A stretch of 64,000 bases of DNA from DAORHV01 sp964448405 (GCA_964448405.1 CAYUVW010000003.1:1-64000), one strand, 5' to 3'; shown: positions 34,052 through 43,800, numbered from the stretch's first letter. The notes: a model not told the origin generated them from the sequence alone. A program made the numbers and translations.

Positions 34052-35533
34052 ATGCGTGCGAGCACCTCGGCTGCCGGCGGACAAGCGCGAACTATTGCGG
34101 CGTCGACACTGTGGCAATTCGCCAGTCAGATCGTCATGGCGGCGCTCAGTATTGTCACGGTGAAGTTCGTGGCCATCGGCCTCACCAAAGAATTGGCGGG
34201 AAACTACAACTCCGCATACGGGTACCTGCAAATTTTCGGCATCTTGGCCGATTTCGGATTGTATGCGGTGGCCGTACGTGAAGTCAGTAAAGCAGCAGAC
34301 CGCGAGCGTGTGCTGGGAACATTGCTGGTGCTGCGCTGCATTATTTTGACGCTGTCCCTCGGTTCAGCCGTCGCCATCGCCTGGCTGGTACCCATGTGGC
34401 ATGGCCAGCCGTTGCCGCTGGCGGTGTCCATTGCCTCTCTGGTGCCTGCGTTCACATTAATCGCCGGCATTATCCGTGCGGCGTTCCAGGTCGAATACAA
34501 AATGCAGTACGTGTTCATTGCGGAAGTAACGCAGCGCATTGTTACGGTGTCGCTGATCGGCATGTTCATCGCCATGGGCGTTCGTCAAAGCAGCGACATT
34601 CGCATTTGCTTTGCCTTCCTTGCCATTGGCGGACTTGGCTCGCTGCTCCTCCTCTTGTTGTCGCTGATCCTGAGTCACAAATTCATCCGCGTGCGTCCGT
34701 ACTGGGACCCGACTCTCCTGAAGTCGTTGCTGCGAAAAGCGGCGCCGTACGGCATCGCATTTTTGTGCGTGGCGCTGTACCGGCAATTCGACGTGGCACT
34801 CATTGCTTTGCTTCGACCGGATTATGAAATCCAAAACGCCTACTACGGCTTTGTGCAACGCATGATGGACATGGCGTATTTGTTGCCCACATTCCTGTTG
34901 AATTCCACGTTGCCCATGCTCAGTGAGCGCGACGCACGCGGAGAGGACACGCGCACCATGCTGGGAAAAACGCTGCTCATCGTACTGATCATCGGCATCG
35001 TCTCGTTATTGTTCGCCGCGCTCTGGGCAAGGCCGCTCACCGATTTACTGACAACGCCTGCGTACTTGGCGACTGCCGAAAAACCGGGCTCCGACACCGC
35101 GCTGTTGATCTTGAGCGTACCGATGTTCTGTAACGGCATTATTTTATTCGGCTTTTATACGCTGCTTACCAAGCATGCCTGGCGCCCGCTGGTCGCGAGC
35201 ATGTTCGTCGGCGTAGTCATCGCGCTGATTTCGAATATTCTTCTGATTCCGCAGCTGGGATTCGTCGGCGCCGCAATCACGTCGGTAATCGTGCACGTGG
35301 TCTTGTCCGTACTGCTCTTGCCCCAAGCGCTCAGTCGCATGCCCGCCCGGTTCCCCATCCGTTACGTCGGGCAACTCCTCTGCTTTGCCGCGCTGTTGGC
35401 AGGAATATTGTGGTTCACCCGCACGGCGCTCACCGGCAGCTTGGTAACGGGAGCCGCGCTGGCGGGTATGGGCATCGTGCTCATTGGTCTATTGATGATT
35501 ACCGGCCTGAAGCGCAGTTGTTTGGAGGGGTAG
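34052..35533 (+). CDS. Wzx-like polysaccharide flippase (MOP superfamily)
   Basis: 493 residues with about 14 hydrophobic segments. The N-terminus fits polysaccharide-type MOP flippases: TIAASTLWQFASQIVMAALS, then VKFVAIGLTKELAGNYNSAY. FGLYAVAVREVSK near 70 matches the conserved FGL..xxxR motif. A large central Arg-rich loop precedes LLRKAAPYGIAFLCVALYRQ. It is predicted to move lipid-linked oligosaccharide across the membrane. A second glycan exporter of the ABC type is at 13.5 kb, so the cell may use both a Wzx and an ABC route. Confidence 0.88.
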   Translation: MRASTSAAGGQARTIAASTLWQFASQIVMAALSIVTVKFVAIGLTKELAGNYNSAYGYLQIFGILADFGLYAVAVREVSKAADRERVLGTLLVLRCIILTLSLGSAVAIAWLVPMWHGQPLPLAVSIASLVPAFTLIAGIIRAAFQVEYKMQYVFIAEVTQRIVTVSLIGMFIAMGVRQSSDIRICFAFLAIGGLGSLLLLLLSLILSHKFIRVRPYWDPTLLKSLLRKAAPYGIAFLCVALYRQFDVALIALLRPDYEIQNAYYGFVQRMMDMAYLLPTFLLNSTLPMLSERDARGEDTRTMLGKTLLIVLIIGIVSLLFAALWARPLTDLLTTPAYLATAEKPGSDTALLILSVPMFCNGIILFGFYTLLTKHAWRPLVASMFVGVVIALISNILLIPQLGFVGAAITSVIVHVVLSVLLLPQALSRMPARFPIRYVGQLLCFAALLAGILWFTRTALTGSLVTGAALAGMGIVLIGLLMITGLKRSCLEG

Positions 35534-35539
35534 GGGTTA

Positions 35540-35568
35540 TTGTCGGAAATAGGGGTTTGTGGTATACT
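35540..35568 (+). promoter_or_regulatory. full promoter for the LPQSG surface protein
   Basis: -35 TTGTCG (35540-35545), 17-nt spacer, extended -10 TGG-TATACT (35563-35568). It is followed 8 nt later by the ATG; the nearby GGGGAGAA could act as a weak Shine-Dalgarno. Confidence 0.6.
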
Positions 35569-35576
35569 GGGGAGAA

Positions 35577-36941
35577 ATGTTCAACACAAATATTCGTCTC
35601 GGTTTGGTTGTCGCCGGTATGACAATTGCTTCTGTGGCATTCGCCGCAGGGGTACCCAGTAACGTGGTACGTGTGGGGGCAAAGGTCGAAAACGGCAAAT
35701 TGATCGTTGATTGGGACGCCGCCACGGATGCGGCAGGCATCGCTTCGTATCGCATTTACTACAGCCGCAAATCGATTTTGGACAACGGCGGTGATTACGA
35801 CGATTTTGAGCAAACGGCGGACGAAGCCACGCAGTATGCATTCCCGCATTTGCCGTACGCAGGCCAGAAAATCTATTTGGCTGTACTGGCCGTCAATACC
35901 TCCGGATTGGAAAGTGACGCATTCGAGGCCGAGACTTCGGTCGACCTGCCGTCTGGTGATGCACAGCCCGGACCCGATGTCGGTCCTGGCCCACAGATTA
36001 CAGAAAACCCGCCTGCAGCCATGCAGAAGGGCATGACCGTAGACCGCATAGACGTACCGAACAATTCCACCGTCGTCGTTACCTTTTCCCAGCCGCTTGC
36101 CGACACGCAGCAGCTCGGACCCGGGTTCTTTATTATCGTCGATGAACAGGGCGGCATTCTGGAAGTACGCGAGTACGCTAAAGACGGCGCTACGGTCACG
36201 CTGACCACCGGCGAACAGACCGACGGGCGCAAGTACATCTTGGGAGTTCTGCAGCGCATTACCGGCGAAGACGGCTCGAGCATCGACGGATCTGCGCCAC
36301 AAACGCCGTTTACCGGCATGGGTGCGTCTGCTGAAAGTTCATCCTCCTCGGAGGCACCGGTCGCCGTCGAATCCAGCAGCTCGGCTCCGGCAAATGACTA
36401 CGGTCGCAACCCGAATCTTACGAACCCCGCCAACGGCAACGAGTACGGCCGTAACCCGAATCTGGCGAACCAGAACGTCGGCAACAATCAGAATTTCTTG
36501 GATTTGCTCCGCAATCGAACGCAGGCCGGCGTCATCACGCAGCCGACGCAAATTCGCGACACCGTACCCCCCGAAGACGCCTCGCTGCTGAGCCTCCGAC
36601 GCGTTCTGCGAACGGACGGAACCTATAACGTCGTCGCACAGTGGCGCGGCAGCCCGGACACCGCTCGCGATTTGAACGGCTACGCCATCGCCACGACGAA
36701 TAACGGCTACGCTTTCACGCCGAGTTCCACCATTGATGCAGATCAAACTTCCGTGCAGTACACGCGCATTTCGCCGGGTACCTTCGGCGTGCGTGTCAGT
36801 GCGTTCGACCAGGCCGGAAACCGCTCGGCAGGTATCGATAAAATCATCACGCTGCCGCAGTCCGGAATCGGTCTGATCGGCGTTATGGCCGTTTCGGGCA
36901 TTGCCGCCGCCCGCGGCATCCGTCGCAAGCGCCAGGCGTAG
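35577..36941 (+). CDS. secreted Fn3-like surface protein with C-terminal LPQSG sorting-type signal
   Basis: 454 residues. Signal peptide about 1-22 (GLVVAGMTIASVAFAA). Domain 1 (about 28-122) has an Fn3 outline: VDWDAATDAAGIASYRIYYS. A Pro/Gly linker leads to a second beta domain with VPNNSTVVVTFSQPLADTQQ (about 158-177). A Ser-rich linker then contains two copies of EYGRNPNL (about 275 and 289). A third Fn3-like domain runs from about 335 to 420. The end is LPQSG (426-430), a hydrophobic helix and RRKRQA, the architecture of a sortase cell-wall signal with Ser for Thr. No sortase is visible in the window. Confidence 0.8.
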   Translation: MFNTNIRLGLVVAGMTIASVAFAAGVPSNVVRVGAKVENGKLIVDWDAATDAAGIASYRIYYSRKSILDNGGDYDDFEQTADEATQYAFPHLPYAGQKIYLAVLAVNTSGLESDAFEAETSVDLPSGDAQPGPDVGPGPQITENPPAAMQKGMTVDRIDVPNNSTVVVTFSQPLADTQQLGPGFFIIVDEQGGILEVREYAKDGATVTLTTGEQTDGRKYILGVLQRITGEDGSSIDGSAPQTPFTGMGASAESSSSSEAPVAVESSSSAPANDYGRNPNLTNPANGNEYGRNPNLANQNVGNNQNFLDLLRNRTQAGVITQPTQIRDTVPPEDASLLSLRRVLRTDGTYNVVAQWRGSPDTARDLNGYAIATTNNGYAFTPSSTIDADQTSVQYTRISPGTFGVRVSAFDQAGNRSAGIDKIITLPQSGIGLIGVMAVSGIAAARGIRRKRQA

Positions 36942-36944
36942 GCT
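36939..36944 (+). promoter_or_regulatory. -10 element formed by the upstream TAG stop
   Basis: TAGGCT begins with the TAG stop of the LPQSG gene and ends 6 nt before the ATG at 36951. Confidence 0.45.
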
Positions 36945-36950
36945 TGGTGC

Positions 36951-37796
36951 ATGTACCTTCGCAGCGCTGCTCAGGCAAAGCGCTTCTTCTTCGGCATGAT
37001 GCTCTGCGTCTGCATCGCGTTGCTCGCCTGGCGCGAGTACTCGCTGTTGCCCGACGGCAGGCTGCATCTGTTGTTCCTGGACGTCGGACAAGGTGACGCC
37101 GCGTTGATTGTGACACCCCAGGGGCGCCGCATTCTCATCGACGGCGGACCCGACTGGACCGCGCTTCGGCAACTTGGTGAACATCTGCCGTTCTTCGACC
37201 GACGCATCGACCTTCTCGTGCTGACGCACCCGCACCAAGATCACCTGGCGAGCTTTCCGGAAATCATCCGACGTTATCCGGTGGGGTCCGTGCTCATGGC
37301 GGGAACACCGTACGTCCTGGGTCGCTATCAAGCATTCATGGATGCGCTGGCAACGGAACGCGTACCGGTCATCGGACCCGAAGTCCGTCGCATCCAAGTG
37401 GAAAGCGGCGTAACGCTGGCGGTGCTGTGGCCGCCGCCCGATACGTTCGGCGCACAGGTGGGTAATGTGAATATCGCGTCGGTCGTGACGATGCTCGAAT
37501 ATCGCACCCATCGGGCGCTGTTCACCGGGGATATCGAGGAGGTGACCGAGCGCGAGCTTGTGCGGCTGAACACCGACCTGCATGCCGACATACTGAAAGT
37601 ACCGCATCACGGCAGCCGCGGGTCATCGTCGGCGCAGTTTTTACAGGCCGTCGGCATGGCGACGGCGGTGATTTCCTCGGGCTCGGGCAACACGTTCGGT
37701 CATCCGCGCCCGGAGGCCTTGCAGCGCCTGGCAGAGGCGGGCGCCCTCATCCGCCGTACCGACCAGGAAGGCACGATTGCCATTACGTGGGACTAG
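36951..37796 (+). CDS. ComEC-like metallo-beta-lactamase hydrolase
   Basis: 281 residues. An N-terminal signal anchor (about 12-27, FFGMMLCVCIALLAW) is followed by a metallo-beta-lactamase domain with LFLDVGQGDAALIVTP (about 42-57), LIDGGPD, the metal motif TRxHPHQDH-like LTHPHQDHLASFPEI (about 91-105), ALFTGDIEE near 187 and LKVPHHGSRGSSS near 207. This matches the C-terminal extracellular domain of ComEC/Rec2 without its membrane channel. It may degrade DNA strands or phosphodiesters outside the cell. Whether a full ComEC exists elsewhere cannot be told. Confidence 0.88.
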   Translation: MYLRSAAQAKRFFFGMMLCVCIALLAWREYSLLPDGRLHLLFLDVGQGDAALIVTPQGRRILIDGGPDWTALRQLGEHLPFFDRRIDLLVLTHPHQDHLASFPEIIRRYPVGSVLMAGTPYVLGRYQAFMDALATERVPVIGPEVRRIQVESGVTLAVLWPPPDTFGAQVGNVNIASVVTMLEYRTHRALFTGDIEEVTERELVRLNTDLHADILKVPHHGSRGSSSAQFLQAVGMATAVISSGSGNTFGHPRPEALQRLAEAGALIRRTDQEGTIAITWD

Positions 37797-37820
37797 CACT
37801 CGCAAAACGGAGGCATCGGG

Positions 37821-37826
37821 TATACT
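37821..37826 (+). promoter_or_regulatory. -10 element for the GlmU-like gene
   Basis: TATACT, 12 nt before the ATG at 37839. Confidence 0.45.
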
Positions 37827-37838
37827 CTCTTGGACTTT

Positions 37839-39140
37839 ATGCGCACCCTCCTCATCGTCGCCGGCAGGTCCACGCGTTTCTGGCCGCTCAGTGATAAAAA
37901 TTTGTGGCGATTGGCAGGCAAGACCCTGTTGCAGCATCAGGTCGACCGTTTGCAGGAAGCCGGGTGCACCGACGTGGTGTTGGTGGGTGGCGCTCATAAT
38001 ATGGACGCGCTGCGTGCGCTGTTCCCGGATAACAAAATCATTGAGCAGGCCGATTTGTCGCTCGGAATGCGCGGAGCACTGCTGTCGTCACTGCTCTATT
38101 GCGGCGCCGAACCGGTGTTGATTGTGAGTGGCAACGACGTAGTGGAATCCTCGGCATATGCGTCGCTCCTGAAAAAGTTCAAGAAGAACGCAAAGGCCGA
38201 CGGACTGCTGCTCGCTCGCAAGGTTGATCGCTATTTCCCGGGCGGCTACCTCACGCTGGAGAACGGGCTGATCCGCGGCATCGTGGAAAAACCCGGTGCC
38301 GGCAAGGAGCCGAGCGACCTGGTGAACTTGGTCGCCCATGTGCACCGCAACGCAGCTACGCTGTTCGATGCGCTATCGCGTGTGTCGCCGACGAAAGACG
38401 ACGGCTACGAAATTGCATTGGATGAGTTGTGCAAAGAGGGTCACTACGAGGCGGTCGCCTATAAAGGTCTTTGGCAAGCCGTAAAGTACCCATGGCACCT
38501 GTTGGCACTGCTGCCGATTCTGCTGAATGACATGGGCAAGAAGAAGATCAGTCGTAAGGCCCATGTGCACAAGTCGGCCGTTGTGGAGGGGCACGTTATT
38601 TTAGAAGAGGGTGTCCGAGTGCTGCCGCACGCCAGCGTCATTGGGCCGTGTCATATCGGCAAAGGGACGGTGATTGGCAATAACGCGCTTGTGCGAGGCA
38701 GCTCCATTGGCCAGCGCTGTGTCATTGGCTACAACACCGAGGTTGTACGATCGGTGATTGGTGACGATGTCTGGACGCACAGCAGCTACGTCGGAGACTC
38801 GGTTTTAAGCGATAATGTGTCGCTGGGTGCTGGAACGACGACCGGGAACCTGCGCCTGGATGAAGCCGAAATCTCATCGTTGGTGAAGGGCGAGTCGGTC
38901 GGCACCGGTCTCGATAAATTCGGTACCGCCGTCGGCGAGGGCGCGCGTACCGGCATTCACACGTGCATTGGGCCGGGTGTGAAAATCGGCGCACGGAGCT
39001 TTGTCGGATCCAACGCACTCATTTCCCAGGACATTCCCGACGACTCGTTTGTTAAAACCTCGACTGCCATCGACATCCGACCGAACACGAAAGCGCCGGC
39101 AAAACCAGCCGACCGTGAAAAATTTAAACGGAAGATTTAG
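37839..39140 (+). CDS. GlmU-like bifunctional sugar nucleotidyltransferase/left-handed beta-helix protein
   Basis: 433 residues. The N-terminal Rossmann-like domain (about 1-230) opens LLIVAGRSTRFWPLSDKNLW, a variant of the LAAGxGTRMxP(L)T motif, and includes IVSGNDVVESS (metal-site D) and GGYLTLENGLIRGIVEKPGA. The C-terminal half shows hexapeptide repeats (about 245-400), for example VVEGHVILEEGVRVLPHASV and IGPCHIGKGTVIGNN. The order resembles GlmU and archaeal ST0452-type sugar-1-phosphate transferases. The GxG of the nucleotide loop is altered (GRS), so substrate and activity are uncertain. It ends where the candidate origin begins. Confidence 0.82.
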   Translation: MRTLLIVAGRSTRFWPLSDKNLWRLAGKTLLQHQVDRLQEAGCTDVVLVGGAHNMDALRALFPDNKIIEQADLSLGMRGALLSSLLYCGAEPVLIVSGNDVVESSAYASLLKKFKKNAKADGLLLARKVDRYFPGGYLTLENGLIRGIVEKPGAGKEPSDLVNLVAHVHRNAATLFDALSRVSPTKDDGYEIALDELCKEGHYEAVAYKGLWQAVKYPWHLLALLPILLNDMGKKKISRKAHVHKSAVVEGHVILEEGVRVLPHASVIGPCHIGKGTVIGNNALVRGSSIGQRCVIGYNTEVVRSVIGDDVWTHSSYVGDSVLSDNVSLGAGTTTGNLRLDEAEISSLVKGESVGTGLDKFGTAVGEGARTGIHTCIGPGVKIGARSFVGSNALISQDIPDDSFVKTSTAIDIRPNTKAPAKPADREKFKRKI

Positions 39141-39530
39141 GGGGATATGTGGAAAGGCTGATGGGTGGATATGTCCCACCTCGTGGCAACCTTCCACATG
39201 CGTCACTTGTCATTCGCTACTCATAGCGCACATTCGGAGAGCGTGGACACAAGCCGAGTCTTTCTGAGTTTTCCACACCATGTACACATGTTTATCGCAC
39301 GCAAAAGTTATCCAGATTGACATTGAAAATGGCTCTCAGTAGAGAAAAACTCAATGAGTACAAGCTTGAGTCTTCCCCGCCTTTCCTTGTGGTTACACCA
39401 GAAATATCCCTCACTCCACAATGCCTATGATTACTACGAACTTTAGAAATTTACTTTAAAAAAACATCCCGTTAATAAAGCGAAATTGTTTCCTTGATAA
39501 GTCCGGCAACTTCCACTTGAATGAGTCCCT
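39141..39530. other. candidate chromosomal replication origin (oriC) upstream of dnaN
   Basis: 390 bp without a gene. It contains a cluster of DnaA-box-like 9-mers: TTTTCCACA (39269-39277, 8/9 to TTATCCACA), TTATCCAGA (39308-39316, 8/9), and reverse-orientation TGTGGAAAG (39148-39156), GGTGGATAT (39164-39172) and TGTGGTTAC (39388-39396), each 7/9. An AT-rich stretch at about 39430-39500 could be the unwinding element. Position before dnaN is typical of bacterial origins, but dnaA is not the upstream neighbour. TTGACA-N17-TAGAGA lies inside at 39317-39345. Confidence 0.55.
39317..39345 (+). promoter_or_regulatory. possible dnaN promoter inside the candidate origin
   Basis: TTGACA (39317-39322), 17-nt spacer, TAGAGA (39340-39345). 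It overlaps the edge of a DnaA-like box, which would allow DnaA control. The leader would be about 180 nt. Confidence 0.4.
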
Positions 39531-40706
39531 ATGAAGTTCTCCTGCAAGACCCAAGAATTATTAAACGCCTTACACCTTGTAAGTCGTGCAATCGGCAACG
39601 AACAAACACTTCCCATTCTTCAAAACGTTTTATTGCAGGTAGAAGGAAAGCGTTGCACGTTGAGTGCTACGAACTTGGAATTATCCATTGTCACAAGTTT
39701 TGAAGTGAACATTGAAAATGAGGGTGGTATTACTGTTCCAGCAAAAGCGATTCTCAACTTCATTCAATATAACCGTGATGATGAGGTGTTGCTGGAAACA
39801 AGTGAGGGAACACAGGTGAAAATTCATTCAAAGCACGCAAAAGCTGTTATTGCAGGTGAGGCAACGAGTGGTTACCCGGTGATTACGTCGATTCAAAAAG
39901 AAACGGCACTCACTATTCCTGTGGGTCCGCTAATCGACGCATTGAATCTTGTGACATTCGCTTGTGCGAAAACCACGTCACGCCCGGTGATTTCCGGTGT
40001 GTATGTCCGCGTGGAAAAAGGAAAAATCATCCTTGTTGGTACGGATAGCTACCGTCTTTCTGAGTATAAAATCCCCGTCAGTGGTCTTAGTGGTGAAGTC
40101 GCATGCATTATTCCGGCACGCTTTTTAGAAGAATTGAAAGCCGTGGTGTCATCCAAGCGTGGCGATGAAGAGAAGGCGGCCAAGGCCGAGAAAACAACCG
40201 AGAAGACCGAAAAGAAATCCAAAGAAGTTGAAACACTGGATATCAACATGAGCGCGCAGCAAATCGAGGTGCAGTACGGTTCTACAAAACTCACCAGCCG
40301 ACTCATTGACGGGAAGTTCCCGGATTACGTCCAGGTGTTGCCAAAAGAGAAGCACACCACAGTGACGGTACCAACTCGCGAGCTTTTGGCTGCCGCGAAG
40401 CGCATGCATTACTTTGCCAAAGAGGTGAATAACAACATCACATTCACAGTGACGACGAACGCATTGCATTTAACAACCAAGCAAACACAACTTGGAAAAG
40501 ATGAATCGACCATCGACGCCCAGGTGGATGGTAAGGAGAATAAAATCGCCATCAGCTCCAACTACATGATCGACTTCTTGTCGCGCATCGGAGCCGACGA
40601 ACTCTCCATCGAAGTTTCGGATAAAATGCATCCCGCAGTGTTTAAATTGCCGGGCAACGAAAACTACCTGCACCTCATCATGCCTTTGCGCATGGCTGAA
40701 GATTGA
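39531..40706 (+). CDS. dnaN: DNA polymerase III beta sliding clamp
   Basis: 391 residues. The ring-shaped processivity clamp has three topologically similar domains. MKFSCKTQELLNALHLVSRA and LPILQNVLLQVEGKRCTLSA are typical of domain 1; TSRPVISGVYVRVEKGKIIL starts domain 2; the C-terminus NYLHLIMPLRMAED forms the peptide-binding pocket edge. A Lys/Glu-rich insertion (about 206-236, KRGDEEKAAKAEKTTEKTEK) lies between domain 2 and its last strands and is not in standard clamps. The gene is AT-richer than its neighbours and ends on TGA. Confidence 0.96.
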   Translation: MKFSCKTQELLNALHLVSRAIGNEQTLPILQNVLLQVEGKRCTLSATNLELSIVTSFEVNIENEGGITVPAKAILNFIQYNRDDEVLLETSEGTQVKIHSKHAKAVIAGEATSGYPVITSIQKETALTIPVGPLIDALNLVTFACAKTTSRPVISGVYVRVEKGKIILVGTDSYRLSEYKIPVSGLSGEVACIIPARFLEELKAVVSSKRGDEEKAAKAEKTTEKTEKKSKEVETLDINMSAQQIEVQYGSTKLTSRLIDGKFPDYVQVLPKEKHTTVTVPTRELLAAAKRMHYFAKEVNNNITFTVTTNALHLTTKQTQLGKDESTIDAQVDGKENKIAISSNYMIDFLSRIGADELSIEVSDKMHPAVFKLPGNENYLHLIMPLRMAED

Positions 40707-40777
40707 TGTAGAGTAGTACTCGTCCGCACAAGAAAACATTCGTGCGACGTTCTTCCATTGGAGTGATTTACATCTCA

Positions 40778-40796
40778 GTCCGCACGCGATGCGGAC
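40778..40796 (+). terminator. hairpin between dnaN and mfd
   Basis: GTCCGCA-CGCGA-TGCGGAC, a 7-bp stem followed by GGGACTTTGCTTTC. It may terminate dnaN transcripts or lie in the mfd leader, since it ends 19 nt before the mfd ATG. Confidence 0.45.
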
Positions 40797-40815
40797 GGGA
40801 CTTTGCTTTCAGAGC

Positions 40816-43800
40816 ATGATTCCTGCGTTGTTCATCGGTGAGAAGACCCATAGCGAGCTGGCCGATCTGCTCGCCGCCAAGCGTGCCCTCACGTTGTCGG
40901 GTTTGAGCAATGAAACCGCCCGCGCAATGATCATCAGTCACTTGTTGGGGTTCCGCCCCAAGCCGACGGTGATTTTGACCGAGGACGCCGTGCGCTGCGA
41001 AGGGTTGTTGCACTGGCTGCAATTCTTTGAACGCGACAGTTTTATTTTGCGGTTTCCAGAAGAGGAGTGCACCTCGCACGATCTTGGGACGGTGATCCGC
41101 GTGCTGAAAGGTGACGGCATTGCCATTGTGGATCGTGAGACCTGGGAACGCGAATTACCGCTATTCCGAGAACTTCAGGACGCCAGTCTTACCATGAAGG
41201 TCGGTGACAACGTGGATTTTACAGCACTCTTTTCAGATCTTATCGACCGCGGCTACAGCCACAGCGGTGGTCAGGAATTGATGCCGGGCGAATATCACCG
41301 CACTGGCGATGTGCTGGATGTCTTCCCTGCCGGCGAAGAACGCCAGCTACGCGTGATGTTCTCCTTCGACAAGGTGGAGAAGATCATTGTTACCGAAACC
41401 GGCGAACTGGCCGACTCCGTCACGCTGTACCCGCTCAACTGGGAGAAGACGGCACTACTTGGAAAGCAATTGCCGAAGCAGAGTTTGATCGTCATCGACG
41501 ACCAAGATGATGTGGCGGTGGAGGCCGATGTGGAAAAATTGTCACTCACCAGTTTTCCGGAAACAGAGGAGAACCATGTGCACTTGCGCTATTTGTCGGT
41601 GCTGAAGTTCTACACGCTGTCCGATTTCATCAACGACGTGAAGGACAAGCTCAACCAAGGCTGGTCGCTGGTGGTGGTTACCAAGCGTGCCGAGGAACTG
41701 GAGGGCATTCTCACGGAAGAAAACATTACGCACACACTCAAGGCCGAGCGCAGGCCCGGCATGATGACCGTGGTTGCAGCCGAGCCTAACGAGCTGCTCC
41801 CCCACTCGCTGCAGAACCCCGACATGAAGTGTGCGCTGATTACCGATCGCGAAATCTTCTCGCTCCGTAAAGAAGCAAAGCAGCGCTCAGTGCAGCGTCT
41901 GGCGCTTGATTTCATCACCTCGTTGCAGGTCGGCGACTTCGTGGTCCACATGGAGCACGGCATCGGCCGTTTCGAGGGCATGACACAGAAAGAAGTGGAT
42001 GGATTGGCCCGCGAGTATCTGGAAATCACCTACGCCGAGGGCGACAAGTTGTTCGTGCCGGTCGATCAGGCCGACAAGCTCAGTAAGTTCGTGCACGAAG
42101 AGGGTGATGAGCCCGTGCTTACACGCTTAGGTTCGGTGGAGTGGAAGAAAATCACCAAGAAAGTGTCTGAACAAGCCGAGAAAGTCGCCAAAGAACTGCT
42201 GGAAATTTACGCCAAGCGTTCGCGTGCCAAGGGGCATTCGTTCCCGACCGATACCGAGGATCAGCACAAATTCGACCAAGCATTCCCGTATACCGAGACG
42301 CCGGGTCAGATTAAAGCCATTGAAGACATTAAGCGCGATATGGAAGGACCGCATCCCATGGATCGCTTGGTCTGCGGAGACGTGGGATTCGGCAAGACCG
42401 AGGTCGCCATGCGCGCTGCGTTCAAGGCCGTGCAGGGAGGGCGCCAGGTCGCGTTTTTATCGCCCATTACCATCTTGGCCGACCAGCACTACCGCAGCTG
42501 CATCGAGCGTATGAAGGGCTTCAATATCCGCATCGAGATGCTGTCGCGCTTCCGCACCGCCGCCGAGCAGAAAGAAACACTCAAGCGCCTTGCCGAGGGC
42601 AAGGTGGATATCGTCGTTGGTACACACCGCTTGCTGCAGGAAGACGTGGTCTTCAGTAATTTGGGCCTGCTCATCGTGGACGAAGAACAGCGTTTCGGCG
42701 TGAAGCAAAAAGAGCGCATGAAACAAATGCGTGCCGCGGTGGACATCCTCACGCTCACGGCCACACCCATCCCCCGCACGCTCAACCTTGGTTTGCACAA
42801 ACTGCGTGACATCACGACCATCACCACGCCGCCGCCCGGACGCATGCCCATCATCAGCGAAGTCCGCAAATATTCGGATGGCTTGATCCGCGATGCGATC
42901 ATGAAGGAGACCGCCCGCGGCGGACAGGTCTACGTGCTTCACAATCGCGTTGAGACGATCGATGCCTTCGCCGCCAAGCTCAAGGCCATTGTGCCGAGCG
43001 CGACGTTCGTGGTGACCCACGGACAGTTGAAGCCGGAAGTCTTGGAGGAACGTATTTTCAAATTCAAAGATGGTCAGTACCAGGTGCTGGTCAGTTCGAC
43101 CATTATCGAGAACGGTATCGACTTGCCGCGTGCCAACACGCTCATCGTGAACGAAGCCGAGAAGTTCGGTTTGTCGCAGCTGTATCAGCTCCGTGGCCGC
43201 GTCGGTCGCAGCTCGCTGCAGGCGTATTCATACTTCTTGTACCACTCACAGCGCCTGAAAGACGACGCCAAGAAACGCTTGAAGGCCATTGTGGAAGCCA
43301 GCGAACTCGGTTCCGGATTCCAGATCGCCATGCGCGACTTGGAGATCCGCGGTGCCGGTGAAATTCTGGGCGCCAACCAGTCCGGCAACATGCAGACCGT
43401 GGGCGTCAGCCACTTCCTGCGCATGCTCAAGAGCGCGGTCGAGGAACTCAAGGCCGGCGGCCACCGCGAGGAAGACGACACGAACACCAGCGCGGAAATC
43501 ATTTTGCCGTTCGAAGCGCTTATTCCGACGTTCTACATTCCCGATGACGAAGAGAAAATCGGTGTGTACCAAAAGCTGGCCGGCAGCGAAGACGAAGCCA
43601 TGCTGCTCGAGTTCTCCGAGGATTTGCGCGAAGAGTACGGACCGCTGCCCAAACAAGTACTCAACCTGCTGGATATCCTGCGCCTGAAGATGGCTTGCCG
43701 CCGTGCCGGTGTCATGCGTGTGAAGGCTGAAACCGTCCGCAACGACAAAGAAATCGTGCTCACACTGCAGCCGCGCGTCACTGCCAACGAAATCATGCAA

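Noticed and set aside
40704..40706. TGA read as glycine, as in Gracilibacteria/Absconditabacteria
   Set aside because: dnaN, pyrB and others end on TGA at the expected C-terminus, and no conserved gene has an internal TGA.
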